Assembly: GCF_003369915.1 (NCBI RefSeq)
Contig: NC_046674.1
Span: 4,340,001 to 4,404,000, forward strand
Origin: Drosophila miranda
Lineage: Eukaryota > Arthropoda > Insecta > Diptera > Drosophilidae
Direction of reading: 5' to 3'
DNA: 64,000 bases
The translations under genes and the position numbers were made by a program. The notes under the pieces were generated by a model that was not told where the DNA came from, searched no databases, and saw only the letters and a list, made by a program, of their open reading frames with translations. Below are positions 13,713-24,200 of this stretch, piece after piece (the first letter of the stretch is position 1; each line of letters opens with the position of its first letter).

Positions 13713-16700
13713 TCAATCAGTCAGTCAGTCTGTCGCTCAGTCACATGACCATAATTGATTTTCGAAATGAGCGCAGTTAACATGACGGCGACAAATTTTC
13801 GCATCTAAAATGTGACAAAAAGAGCAAAAAGCCCAAAGACCGAAAAAAAAACGACACACAAAAAGTGGAACCATATGGACAACATGTGCAGGCTACTGCA
13901 AAAATTGTTAATTCATTCATTGGGAGTCCAAGTCAAGTCCAAGAAAACCAAAACCAAAAAAAAAAGCTAACGAAAACCGAATCTAATGGTCTCGAGTCTC
14001 AGAGAAAAAAGTGGAAATTTCAGTGGGATGCAAAGACAAAAGGAGGCTCCAAAAGAATATAGAAACAGGAGTGGAATAAGAGCTTAAAAGGGTTTATAGG
14101 GCTGCCTAGTCATAGCGCCCTCTAAGGGCTTGAACCGTCCCTGGGGCTGGTGACTGGGACTGGGGCTCATCATTCAACAGTGTCTCGTCTCCATTCATTC
14201 ATTCATTTAGTTCACAACCACGCGCTCTGTAACTGCATTTGGTAGCTAATTTGCATAGTTTTTCAGCTCTGTGGTGTGCTTTGGATATTGCGTTGGCGTT
14301 ACGAATCGAGGAACGGAACCCTAAGGCCTGGCCTGGGAAAGTGTTGCGGCTACACGGCACAAGATGATCACCACCATGATGACACTCTCTGTTGTGGGAA
14401 ACCTTATAGCAATTGTGGGCTGCTGACGCTAATGAGCTTGTAGTGTCAGCAAAAAACACACACACACTAAAAAGAAACATTTACAATATTAACGAAAGAA
14501 GAGCGAATGAGTATCAGTAGTATCGCAGGGGAAGGGGAAGCATTGGAATAGGAAAAGTGCTGCCAAGGCATGAAGGAACGAACGGATCCAACGCCAGCTC
14601 AAATGTCAGACTTTTGGTATCAAAAATGTAGTATATACTGGTATATATATACTGGTATATCCACGCTTCCGTTGCAACATTTCCGCAGCTGAGGCAAGCG
14701 AAAATGAAATTAAAATTAAATAAAATACATTCTGATTATCTAAGGGAAGGAAATTCGATTAATTTCATTCATTTAAGGCGTGTGAAATTGATTAAAGAAT
14801 TTGCTAGAAAATAAATATTTGCTAAATTGGAATTTGAGTTGTCATATCCGTTCGTTCGGGTTTTGGGTTCGCCTCGCGTTTGCTCTGCCGCAGAAATATA
14901 GACAGATATAAAGAGATACATACATACATATGTATGTATGTATATGTATGTGCGTATCTATATGGTATATAGAGCGCTTAGTATTTTTAGTTGGGTGTTC
15001 AATCTTCTCGAGACTGGGGGGCAGACAGCGAATGAAATGGTTACGAGCGAATTGCCAGGAGTTGGGGGACGGGACTCTGCCTGCCTGCCGGCTATTTCGG
15101 AGGGAGTGGAGTGGAGTGGATACAGTGCGTCGTCTTCTGTTGGCTATGCGCCCGCCATTTGGCTGCCTCTGGCATGAATCATCATCATCAACCATGAGGA
15201 GAGCACCAGCAGAAGACATGGCCTGGTCGGGTTTTTTTTTGTGCAAACAACATATTTTTGTTGCAATTTTTGCATTTACAAAAATACGCATTTTATGTTT
15301 ACGGCATAGTCTGCCCGAAAAAAAAAAAAAAAAAAAAAAAAAAACAAAATGCAGACGACGAGACAGTAGCAGCATTTCTCCTCTCGTTTCCTGCCCACCG
15401 CCACGTCTCACGCACTCATAATTCTCATCAAAAATAGTTTTCGGCCAGCGAGAATTTACAACTTTGTCGCGTCCCGTACCCGTTTACCGTACTCAATTTG
15501 CAAGAAATCGAAAAGTAGCCAAGAAAATTGCAAATTTTCCATACTGCGTACTATTTTTTTATTTTTTTTTTTTTGTTGTTGTTTCAAGAGGGAGATTTTT
15601 GTTTATCGTCTCGACTATACGAGCTGTTAGAAATATTTCGCCTTGGTGGTGGGCAAAAATAATGTGTACATAAATTGCAGAGCCTCAGAGCTCTCACCTC
15701 TCCACCCATTAAAAGGTTATCTCCCCCTCAATGGGTTCTCTTCGACGAGAGTACGCTTTGAGAATTTTCTTTGGCTAATTGTCTAAACAAACAGTGCGAA
15801 ATTATGTTAGCGATTCGTCTGCGGTGGATTTTTGTTCCTCTGTACTCTTGTGTATTATTAATTTGGTAATTGCTGCATGGGGTGCACGTGTTATCATTAT
15901 TGGGGCGTGGGTGTGATAATAAAGGAATACTACCAGGCTTCTCGTGGGTTCAAGGCCATCTTTAAATGGGTTAAACGAAAGGAATTTTAAAACAATTCCA
16001 TTGAAAAAATCAAACAAGTACGATCTGTACAGTACTAGCAGCACTATATACTACAAATATTAAAGGTAGGAAATATTTAGGGCAAACCAATGATAAATAT
16101 AGGTTTTGGGTGAAATGCATTTAAAAAATATATAAAAAAGAAGGAAAAACTGAAAAAAAGTAGAATCACGATTCTTTCCCATACCGGGAATTGAACCCGG
16201 GCCTCCCGGGTGAGAGCCGGGTATCCTAACCACTAGACAATATGGGATGGATGACTGGACTTAACATTCACTCCACTCGAGGCCCGAGCGCACCCAACAG
16301 ACACACCAAAGCAGAGGAAAACCCAGTCAACTAAGCTGTTAGCCACGCGCCGGTCTCTCAGTGCAATAGCCTAGGGGAAGCATATCCCGCTCGCAAGACA
16401 GGACACCTTGAGTTCGAATTCCATCACGGAACTTATTTTTTCTCTTTTTTTTTTTTTTGCTTACCGGAATTTTCGATGTGCGCAGGAACTCAAGCAAAGC
16501 CTCCAGGGAGCCCAGGGTGGAGGCCTGTACATAGACACCGGATGGGGCCAGTTTGATGTGACTCAAGGCACTCTTAAGCTCGCGGGCCACTTCCTCCCTG
16601 AAAAAGAAGAGAGGCGTTAATATCGATATTCTAGAGCAGAGAAGAGTTCCAACTCACTTGCAGATTTCCACCTCATCGGGTTTGTGGGCAATTAACAAAT

Positions 16701-19528
16701 TGATGCCGGCAATGGCCTTCTCCAGATCCTTGGCGGCAATCTTCACGCCCTGGGCTGCCTTAACCTCCTTGTGCTCCACATAGGCATTCTTTACGCGCAG
16801 CTCTCGCATGGGCTCGGGCATGAGCAGGGAACGGATCTGGGTGACAATGGGGCCGTCTGTGCCGGCCAAGACCATGGTCTGGCCCTCGCGCAGCTTGCCA
16901 TTAATGAGGATGGCATCGATGGTGGTGCCCAGACCAGGCAGGGCCTTCACCTCGAGAACTGTGGCCTGCAGCTCCTCGGAGTACATGAGCCGTTTGGTCA
17001 GCATATTCTGGCAGTAGTCGGTGATCATGAATAGGAGATTGCCCATGCCCTCGCCGGTGATGGCACTGGTGGGCACCAAAGAGATATATGTCTTGGGATC
17101 GGTGTTCTCGTAGTAGAGGGCCGCATTTAGGCCCTGTTCGGCAAACTGCAGTATGACTTCCTTGGTGCGCTGCTGGAATTCCAGCTGCGTGTTGCTCTGC
17201 TGCTCCTTGATAACATCGCGCACATCTCGCCGGGCCAGCACCTGCCAGTCGTACAGCCGATCGACCTTATTCAAAGCCACAATAAAGGGGCATCTCTTCT
17301 TCTTTAGCAGCTGTATGGACTCGAGTGTTTGCGGCTCCAGGCCGTGCATAATGTCCACCACCAGAATGGCGATATCACAGAGAGAGGAGCCGCGATTGCG
17401 CAGATTACTGAAGGACTCGTGGCCGGGTGTGTCGATGATGAGGAGACCGGGCAGACGATGCTCAAAGCCTACGGCGCTCTTCACGTACTTTGTCTGCTCC
17501 TTGATGGCATCAATGGGCACATTGGTTGCTCCAATCTGCTGCGTGATGCCACCAGCCTCCGAGTCCTGCACATTGGTGCGCCGCAGCTTGTCCAGAATCT
17601 TGGTTTTGCCCGTATCGACATGGCCCAGGACGCAGACAACGCCCGCACGCAGCTCATCCGTGGTGCGTTTCTTCTCAGCCTCCGACTGACGCTTGATGAT
17701 TCTCGCCTCGGCGCGCAGTCGTCGAGATTCGGGATCGTTGGCGAGGGTCTCCTCCTTCTCATCGGACTCGTCGCTCTCATCATCGGAATCGTCGCTGTCA
17801 TCATCATCGCCGCTGTCATCATCATCGGTGTCCTCATCCTCGTCGGCCTTGCCATTGTTTGTGGTTTGAGAGGACTCCTCATCGGGTTCCGGCTCCGCCT
17901 CGCTGTCGGTGGCATCCCAGCTCTCCTTGACCACCTCCTCCTTGGGTGTTTCGGCGGCTGTGGCGGCCGCGGCAGCTGCAGCGGCTTCCTCGGCCGCAGC
18001 CTTGGCCTCCTCCTCCTCGGCCGTTCCCTTGGGTCCCTTCTTCTTGTTGGGCCGAATGCGAGTACCTGGAAAAGGGGTTCAATAAAGATTGAGTAAGGAA
18101 TCGCTGGACAGCGGAACTCCATTTACCTGGCCTTGGTGCTCTCCTGTCGTTGGGATCGGGTATTTCGAGACCCTGAGCCTTGAGCGAATCCAGCAGAGCC
18201 TGCGCCCTGGCTCTATCCTCCTTCTGCTTCTTGGTCAAGAGCTTGCCCTCGGCCTTTAGCCGGGCCTTGCGCTCCGCCTCGCGCTGCTTCTTTTTCTCCT
18301 TCTTTTCGGCCTCCAGACGCACTGCCTCTAGTCGGGCTTCTTCGCGCTCATCTGCAAGTCGATTGCGCTCCTCCTCGAGTCTCTCCAGGCGCTCTTCCTC
18401 CTCCTTGCGCTTCTTCAACTGCTCCTGCATGGCCGCCACCATGGCAGCCGACATGCCCTTCTTTTTGCCATCCTTCTTCTCTTCCTCGGCCTCAGATTTC
18501 TTGTCCTTCTTTCCCTTCTTCTTGTTCTTGCCGCCTTTGGCGGTGGCATCCTCTGCAGGGTCTTCGCCATCGGCCTCTGGCTTGTCCTCCTCGGTGGGCT
18601 CTGGTTCAGGCTCGGTGACCTCTGGCGGAGGCTTCTCCGCTGGCTTCTGTTTGGGCTCGAGTGCTGCTCTCTGCTTGGCCTGGGCCGCCTCGCGTTTCTG
18701 GCGCTCCTTCTTCTCCTTTTTCTTTTGGGCAGCTGTTTTCATGGTGCTGCCGCCATCATCATCATCATCTCCGTCGGCGGCCTCATCGCCGGCATCATTT
18801 TCCGCTGGAACGCCGGCTCCAGCTGACTTCTTGTTCTTTTTCTTCTTGGAGAACTCATCGGCTAGCTCTTCGGGGGTGACAACAGCCGGTGCCGGTGCCT
18901 CGCCGGCATATTCCGCCTGCAGATCGGCCAAGACCTTGTCCAGATCTTCTTCATCATCATCTTTTCCCTTTCGCTTGGCCTTCTTGCTCTTCTTATCGTT
19001 CTTCTTCTGGGCCTTTACTGCCTCCGGCTCTTCCTCGTCGTCGTCGGGAGCGCTCTGCACGGCAGGCGCATCATCGTCGTCGTCGTCCATCAGCAGTTCG
19101 AAGGCCGACTTTTTGCCTTGGGGTGACGCCTCCTCATCGGAGTCGATGTCAGCCTTTGACTTCTTGCCCTTGCCCTTGACATTAAGCTTCTTGACGGCTT
19201 TGGTCAATGCCTGGACTGCCGCAGCGTCGCTATCCTCGTTGTCAGACACCTTCTTGTTCTTCTTTTTGCCCTTCTGCTGCGGTGCCTGCTGCTGCTGCTG
19301 GTTCTTCTTGTTGTTGGCGCTCACCTTGTCGCTGTCCACATCGGAGTCCATGGGATTGCTTTGGCTTTCGCTGTGTGATTGAAATGCGGATGGGATGCAA
19401 ATTTGCAATTGTTTTAGAAAGTTGCCAACACGGCATTCACAACGCTACTCTACTTACATTTCATCGGCCGAGGAACCGCCTTCGACCGTCGCCAATATCT
19501 CTTTCTTGCCCTTTTTAGCTTTAACCAT
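1531..19528 (-). CDS. eIF5B: eIF5B, translation initiation factor 5B GTPase (C-terminal end beyond the left edge)
   Basis: eIF5B is the ribosome-dependent GTPase of the cytosol that joins the 60S and 40S subunits at start-codon recognition. Seven coding exons on the minus strand, in gene order: 19528-19458, 19370-18127, 18065-16658, 16597-16465, 6454-6378, 3462-3267, 1638-1531. All junctions are GT-AG and the phases chain without a break to 1079 codons. The first half (residues 1 to about 560) is Lys/Glu/Asp-rich and low complexity, as in animal eIF5B. The G domain follows: G1 GHVDTGKT near residue 586, G2 [11 protein letters not shown]3 DTPGHESF, G4 NKVD, G5 SAITGEG. Later exons match domains II-III and the start of domain IV ([15 protein letters not shown]). 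The start MVKAKKGKK fits the family and has a good context (AAAGATGG). About the last 80-90 residues are missing, judged from the usual family end. Identity is certain; exon ends are inferred from splice consensus and phase. Confidence 0.96.
1639..3266. other. eIF5B intron between exons 6 and 7
   Basis: A 1.6-kb intron with no supported gene. It contains a GT dinucleotide run at 2826-2850 and four to five copies of a CTCTGGG heptamer at 2957-2988. Nothing else was recognised. Confidence 0.75.
3267..3462 (-). CDS. eIF5B: eIF5B exon 6 (domain III)
   Basis: The 196-nt exon completes a split Gln codon and then encodes [20 protein letters not shown] through IAVFPCKLR. It matches the eIF5B segment in which YATILAFDV leads into the helix before domain IV. 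The acceptor AG is at 3464-3463 and the donor GTAAGT at 3266-3261. Confidence 0.93.
3463..6377. other. eIF5B intron between exons 5 and 6
   Basis: A 2.9-kb intron. It contains a diverged minisatellite of GATACA-like words at about 4640-4925, a CCATACA heptamer run at 5204-5233 and a run of 17 or so T at 6124-6141. No coding sequence was recognised. Confidence 0.75.
4640..4925. repeat. Diverged GATACA-type minisatellite
   Basis: Repeated words of the form AGATACAGATAC separated by AG-rich spacers (for example near 4658, 4693, 4724, 4895 and 4907). Copies are imperfect and spacing is irregular, so this is an old, decayed tandem repeat. It lies in an eIF5B intron. Confidence 0.6.
6378..6454 (-). 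CDS. eIF5B: eIF5B exon 5 (small exon)
   Basis: A 77-nt exon too short to stand out as an open frame. It encodes [25 protein letters not shown] plus two bases of a Gln codon. It is flanked by TTCCAG on the 5' side and GTGAGT on the 3' side. It fits exactly between the SKIP end of exon 4 and the YATILAF start of exon 6, as in other animal eIF5B proteins. Confidence 0.92.
7106..7140. repeat. CGGT tetranucleotide microsatellite
   Basis: Almost nine uninterrupted copies of CGGT. It lies about 120 bp from a GAAT tetranucleotide run at 6960-6983 and a CAG run near 6920-6942, all in the large eIF5B intron. Confidence 0.85.
9138..9177. repeat. TG dinucleotide microsatellite
   Basis: About 20 TG units with one TATG interruption. 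It produces overlapping spurious open frames rich in Cys/Val on the plus strand. Confidence 0.85.
11473..11541. repeat. CAACAG/CCACAG run followed by AATTGC run
   Basis: Hexamers CAACAG and CCACAG pass into three to four copies of AATTGC ending in CTGCAGTTG. The AATTGC part is nearly self-complementary. It lies in the large eIF5B intron. Confidence 0.7.
12830..12907. repeat. GGGCA pentanucleotide microsatellite
   Basis: About a dozen copies of AGGGC, with variant copies (AGGGT, AGAGC, AGTGC) at the edges, as expected for a decaying microsatellite. Confidence 0.85.
13679..13742. repeat. CAGC/CAGT tetranucleotide microsatellite
   Basis: A compound run: CAGC about six times, then CAGT and variants. 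It lies in the large eIF5B intron. Confidence 0.8.
15318..15344. repeat. Homopolymer A27
   Basis: A pure run of 27 A. The sequence before it carries no recognisable coding or retrocopy sequence, so it is recorded only as a simple repeat. Confidence 0.8.
16176..16247 (-). tRNA. tRNA-Glu (anticodon CTC)
   Basis: A 72-nt tRNA on the minus strand, inside the large eIF5B intron and on the same strand as eIF5B. The acceptor stem TCCCATA pairs with TATGGGA, followed by discriminator A at 16176. The anticodon stem CCCGG/CCGGG closes the loop CTCTCAC, giving anticodon CTC. The T arm contains GGTTCAATTCC. A run of seven T on the minus strand at about 16154-16160 can end Pol III transcription. The sequence closely resembles the known Drosophila tRNA-Glu family; there is no intron and no visible break. 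Confidence 0.95.
16465..16597 (-). CDS. eIF5B: eIF5B exon 4
   Basis: The 133-nt exon completes a Lys codon and encodes [20 protein letters not shown], then the strongly conserved [18 protein letters not shown], ending SKIP. The donor GTAAGC is at 16464-16459 and the acceptor is preceded by a short pyrimidine tract. It is separated from the next exon by a 10-kb intron. Confidence 0.95.
16658..19528 (-). CDS. eIF5B: eIF5B exons 1-3 (acidic/basic N-terminus and G domain)
   Basis: Exon 1 (19528-19458) gives [23 protein letters not shown]. Exon 2 (19370-18127) is a long charged region with many KKKK and DDDD runs and a coiled-coil-like stretch of R/E/K around 18500-18200. Exon 3 (18065-16658) has an Ala-rich linker, an Asp/Ser/Glu block and the GTPase domain. 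The two short introns (87 and 61 nt) are typical of flies. The charged N-terminal half is poorly conserved in this family, so many open frames on the opposite strand here are only shadows. Confidence 0.95.
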
Positions 19529-19950
19529 CTTTCCTGGCGTAGTCGCAACACGCTCCTCCTCTGGACACCCACAAAATGCCGAAAGTTATTCACTGCTGAA
19601 AATTCCGCACACGCGACGCGATGGCAGCAAAGACGCTGGTGCTGGTGCTTGGGCTTTTCCTCCGCAACGTCGGGCAGAACAATGGGGGCTGCTGCTTCTG
19701 TTGCTATTGGCGCTTCCGCTGTCGACGGCACCTTGACTTTTCTGTGTTCGCGCAACAATTTGGCTATTGAGCAATTTGGCAAACTGAATGCCAATTTTCG
19801 CAAATTTTTCGGAGAAAATGCACACAAACACTACGATTTGTTGCAGCTGATGTTGAGGTTATGTGCATCATATGTTGTTGTTATTCGGGGCAGAGTTGCC
19901 GCCAGGGTTTCTTTTTCGTGCGATATTTCGACTGGTACCAGCTGCTGCGG

Positions 19951-19958
19951 TATCGATA
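19951..19958. promoter_or_regulatory. DRE-like TATCGATA site upstream of eIF5B
   Basis: A perfect TATCGATA, the core of the Drosophila DRE bound by DREF and typical of housekeeping promoters. It lies 423 bp upstream of the eIF5B start codon in gene orientation, and a weaker TCGATA follows near 20119. Role is inferred from motif and place only. Confidence 0.5.
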
Positions 19959-20206
19959 TTGCTGCGTTAAACTAGTATTTTTAACAATGTAGTAAATATG
20001 TAGAAATAAATATATTAATAATATTTTAGGATTACTGGACTTTTGATTCGATGTAAAAAGTCATCTGAAATTTTGCTATTTTGGCCAAACACACTGTGCG
20101 ATATATTTCATTTTTCATCGATATTTCTACCGATTCAGTTTAAATTAAAAAAAGTATTTACTAGTCTTAACGGATCCTTAACGATTTCCTTAACAACTTT
20201 AATACA

Positions 20207-20259
20207 CTGCGCTTCATCACGAATAGAATCATATCTTTTCTATTCGTGATGAAGCGCAG
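20207..20259. repeat. Perfect inverted repeat, 22-bp arms, 9-bp loop
   Basis: The left arm starts CTGCGCTTCATCACG and the right arm is its exact reverse complement, ending CGTGATGAAGCGCAG. The nine-base spacer is TCATATCTT. No target-site duplication or terminal motif of a known transposon was seen around it. Confidence 0.9.
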
Positions 20260-20900
20260 CGCTTTGCGACCAATTGTAGCAATAAGTCATCAGGAAGAGA
20301 ATCCTTGAAATCCCATTGCCCTGGTCCTAAGTGGCTGGCCCATGATGATGAAGAGTTCAAGAAAGAAGCTATAGCTGGTATTGGAAAAAAGAAAATTGAT
20401 TATACCTACGGATGACCCGTTTTTGGGGCGGTAACATTGAAAATCAAATCAGCTTGGAAAACAGAATTTGAATTTTAGTTTCATGAATGATGGTATAAAT
20501 ATGCCCAAATTCATTACGGATACCTGTTGACCAGCATTTTCGGCGGCCTAACTCAAGTTTGCCATTCAGTTTTAATAAAGGGGGTTTAAGTGTGCTAAGT
20601 TCGTATTTCTATGGGTATATTTTGAAAATGAGACGGTATATTTTGGTATACTTAGACGGTATATAAAAAGGGTATGGACAACACACAAAAACAGCCAAGA
20701 CAAATTGCAAAGTTCGTACGAACGTCACCTCGCGAGTGAGGAAAATATACCTTGAAGACAAAATCGGCAAGATATATTGGGCAAGTGGCGTGGATTTCTC
20801 CTTGTCTGCGTTGTCTGAACAACAAAAATTCTGCCGAATTCAAGTTTTCTGTTCCTCCTCGTTCGACATTTTCTCACTCTGCCATTTTCTTTTTTCACCG

Positions 20901-21225
20901 GATATTTTTGGGTTATTCTAGGATCTTTTCTGTTCGGGTTTTTTTATAAAGAGTTTCGAGTTTTTTTTTCGCTTTTTCTTCGCATTGCAGGGCCAGCAGG
21001 TGTTAAGTGTTTGCGGCTCAAATTTCGAGCGGGTAATCTTTCTAAACTTTACAGCTTAATTTGATACTTTTTTGCCACAATCTCGCAGACTTGTTATTTT
21101 GGAACATTCTAGATTCAGAGTCTGGGTTTCGAGTGATTTTGCTTTTCGCACGCATTTCGTTGCCGGCACTGTAAGTGTTTGTAAATTTTGGGGTCGGCTC
21201 GAATTTCGCGCGGCTTATTGTGTTT
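20901..21225 (+). repeat. Diverged direct duplication in the armi 5' region
   Basis: The stretch 20901-21041 resembles 21088-21217: both contain in order a TTATT...TTCTAG word, TTTCGAGT, a T-rich stretch with CGC and GCAT, GTAAGTGTTTG or GTTAAGTGTTTG, and GGCTC.AATTTCG.GCGG. The copies differ by many substitutions and indels. It looks like an old tandem duplication of the armi promoter or first non-coding exon. Confidence 0.4.
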
Positions 21226-21239
21226 TCTTATCTTCATAG

Positions 21240-24200
21240 CTTGATATTTGCGGAGAAGGCTTTGCAGAATTTGTCCAAAGAGGCGACCGGCATTATAATC
21301 AAAGAAGAGGCATCGACGAGCGGCACTGCACAGGTGCCCATAGACGTGAGTTGTTGGTATTTCTCAGCGTAAGAGAGAGGGAGATAGAAGAAAAAACGAA
21401 CGGTAGAAGAAAAGGGTACATTGTGACGCGTTTCCAGATAAGAGTCGCCATGCACGGACATAGCGACTAAAAAGTAGGGGGGAAAAAGAAAGAATCTTAT
21501 CAAATAAAAAACAAACTGTAACAATTAACAAATACAAATTATAATACGAAAGTATGCGAGATCCAAGCGAAAAAGTTACCCTCTGCTTATATTAGAAATG
21601 GTCCAAATGTTTATTCACCGACATTTTTTAAAATTCTTTTTGTCTGTTTCGTATTCTAGGCAAAGAAACCGGAGAATCAGTCGGAAAAGGCAGAGTCGCA
21701 GCTTGCGGGTGGAAGCGGGTCGCAGGCAGAGTCCAGCGACAGCCATTTGCAGCCTCTGAAAAGACATAATGCACAACATTATAAAAAGCAATCTAGACAT
21801 GGACAACAGCAAGGGGAAAGAGCCTGACGATAAGTCCTGCTTTAGCCGGCAGGGCGTCATCACCTCTCTGCACAACAACGGTGGTACCATCGATATGTAC
21901 ATCACCTCCGACGGGCAGGCTTCCAAACATATATCAGCTGCCTATCAGCTAGACGTGGGTCGACGTGGTCGATTATTTGGGATACAAGAAGGGGGAAAAG
22001 GACTCCCTGAAGCAGAACTGGGGAGAACCAGTCGCCGAATCAACGGTATGACTCGACCGATCCAATCCATCCCCAAAGCAACAAATATATCATACCAAAT
22101 ATAGAAGTCCCATTCATCCACTTTCAGATGCTTCGGGATATGGAGGAATTAAAGCTTAAAGACTCATCGAGCGCCAGAAGTCCACCATCGAACTGTTAAC
22201 CAGCTCAGGCCGTCAAAAGTTTGAACTGGAAAACGTGCAGATGACATTTGTGCCAAAGAAGGGCGACTGGGTGACACTTAAATGCGCTGTCCAGCTGGAC
22301 GATGGCTATGTGGACAAGCAGGGGGAAATTCTCGAGTTGCTGAAGGTGTTTCCAGCACGCATCCTCTCGAACCAAAAGCTCGAGGTTGACCGCTGTTTCC
22401 CAGAGTTCGTTGATCTTGGCAACTATGCCTATTTGCTGCGGGAGACTTTCCCTACTGGTACAGATCTTCACACTGGCGAACGTCCTGGCGGATCTCATCG
22501 AATGTGCTTACGTAAGTTGAATATGATGGGATGAATGGGAACATTAAATATAAATTTTTGCAATAATCCTTACTCCTTCAGTCGAAATTCACGCATCGCG
22601 CCATCAAAGTGACCCCGCATCAAGAAAGAGAAGACCTATTGCGCCGCTCGGGCGGTCACCATCACTGGCGCAAACCGCTTTATAACCACCGAGGTGTATG
22701 AGAAGCGTAAGATCAACCTCCAAGTACAAAAAAATACGAATCGCAATTTGGAGCTTTTGAAAGTCCAGCTACAGAATGGGGCCTAGTCATATATGAGTGT
22801 GATCGAGCCAATTGCCAAGACCAGTATTACTGTTGACGATAGCCTTTTGGTGATCCTTGAGGTGGAGTTCCGCTGCATCGGCGAATGGGCGGAGAAATAT
22901 ACCCTGCACTTCGATAATTTTAAGGTGGAGCGCATTTTCAAGATCATTGCCTGCAAAACACAGAAGCAGGCCGACGAGGCGAGCATCATCTGGTTGCGAC
23001 CGAATGTTTGGTGATGCATTGGCGGCTTTGAAGTTCCAGAGATTCTGCGCAATGTCTACCTGAGAGAATCCCAGGTCGATGACCTAGAGAGATTGTATCC
23101 GTGCTCGAAAGAGGCCCTGTGCATGGCCAACTATGTGCAGCGCTTCTGTTTCTTCTTGCATCTGGAGGAAATGGAAGTGCTCATTAGGATTCGAAGATTT
23201 GACAGACACAGGGCTCACATGAAAAGGGAAGGGGAGTACCTATCCCTCAAAATCGAGTAGGGAAGGGGAGCACCTCTCCCATGGGCGATCAGTTCAGAAG
23301 CGAGCCGTCTTTAATATCCTGCGGGGCGAGGCCAAGAACCTGCCGTACGTGATCTTCGGTCCGCCCGGACCCGGCCAGACCGTCACCCTGGTGGAGGCGG
23401 TGCTGCAGATGGTACAAAATCGCATCTTGGTGGCTGCAACCTCGAACATTGTCGCGGATCTCATTAGCAAGCTAATCATTGCCATCAAAGCGCTGACCAC
23501 TGGCGAATTCATTCGAATCGTCCGGCAAAGTCTGATTAAGGAAGAACTCATTCCACCCGAGCTTATGCCCCACTGTGCCACCTTGGACATATGCGCCAAA
23601 GAAACCGCTGAAGACACCGTAAGTACATTCCATTCCATTCAGTTCTTCTAAAGCAATCTGTAACTCTGAATCTCCCCATCCCGCTCAGATGCTAATCACC
23701 AAGACATTTCCGGGCGGACACTTCACTCACCTGTTTATGGATGAGACTGGCCAGTCGACCGAGCCGGAGACGCTGATGCCGGCAGCTCTGCTTTCCAAGG
23801 ATCGGGGTCGGGTCATCCTGGCCGGTGATCCGCATTAGTTGCAGCCTGTAGTTCACAGCAGCTATGGACGTGCCTGTGGTTTCGGCACCTCCATGCTGGA
23901 GCGCCTGCTGAACACTCGAACTATCGGGCCCTGCCCTCGGTCATGGCCACATATAGTAAGCTGTTCTATGACTATGAATTGATACCAACGGTATCCGAGA
24001 AGGATTCCCGAGAGGCCACCTTGTTGGCCACAGTGCAGTCCCTACTAGGTACTGGCAAGCCGCGCAACCACGGTGTCTGTTTCTTTGAGATGAAGGGGCA
24101 GGATATGCAGCACCCAGACTCTGCCTCGTGGTACGATGATCTCGAGGCCACGGAGTTATATCTCATGGTCTTATCGCTGTATTGTCGCGGAGTGACTTCC

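Larger units (their letters stand above)
6455..16464. other. eIF5B 10-kb intron between exons 4 and 5
   Basis: A very long intron for Drosophila, with no supported protein gene. It holds a tRNA-Glu gene near its 5' end (minus-strand sense) and many simple repeats: GAAT at 6960-6983, CGGT at 7106-7140, GT at 7783-7808 and 9138-9177, G17 at 11849-11865, ATTC at 12498-12532, GGGCA at 12830-12907, CAGC/CAGT at 13679-13742 and A27 at 15318-15344. A cluster of TATCGA words lies at 9585-9795. Nested non-coding genes are possible but nothing shows one. Confidence 0.75.
19529..20900. other. Region upstream of eIF5B, between eIF5B and the armi remnant
   Basis: The first 300 bp or so should hold the eIF5B 5' UTR and promoter (minus strand). 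Further right are AT-rich sequence, an inverted repeat at 20207-20259, a short open stretch at 20280-20415 without recognised homology, and repeated GACGGTATAT words at about 20631-20664. No gene is supported. Confidence 0.6.

Noticed and set aside
15318-15344. A27 run as the tail of a retrocopy
   Set aside because: The preceding sequence shows no coding or SINE-like features and no flanking duplication was seen.
18180-19382. A 400-codon Ser-rich open frame on the plus strand
   Set aside because: It is the complement of the Lys/Glu-rich eIF5B exon 2; the low-complexity codons leave the opposite strand open. The minus strand carries the recognised protein with matching splice phases.
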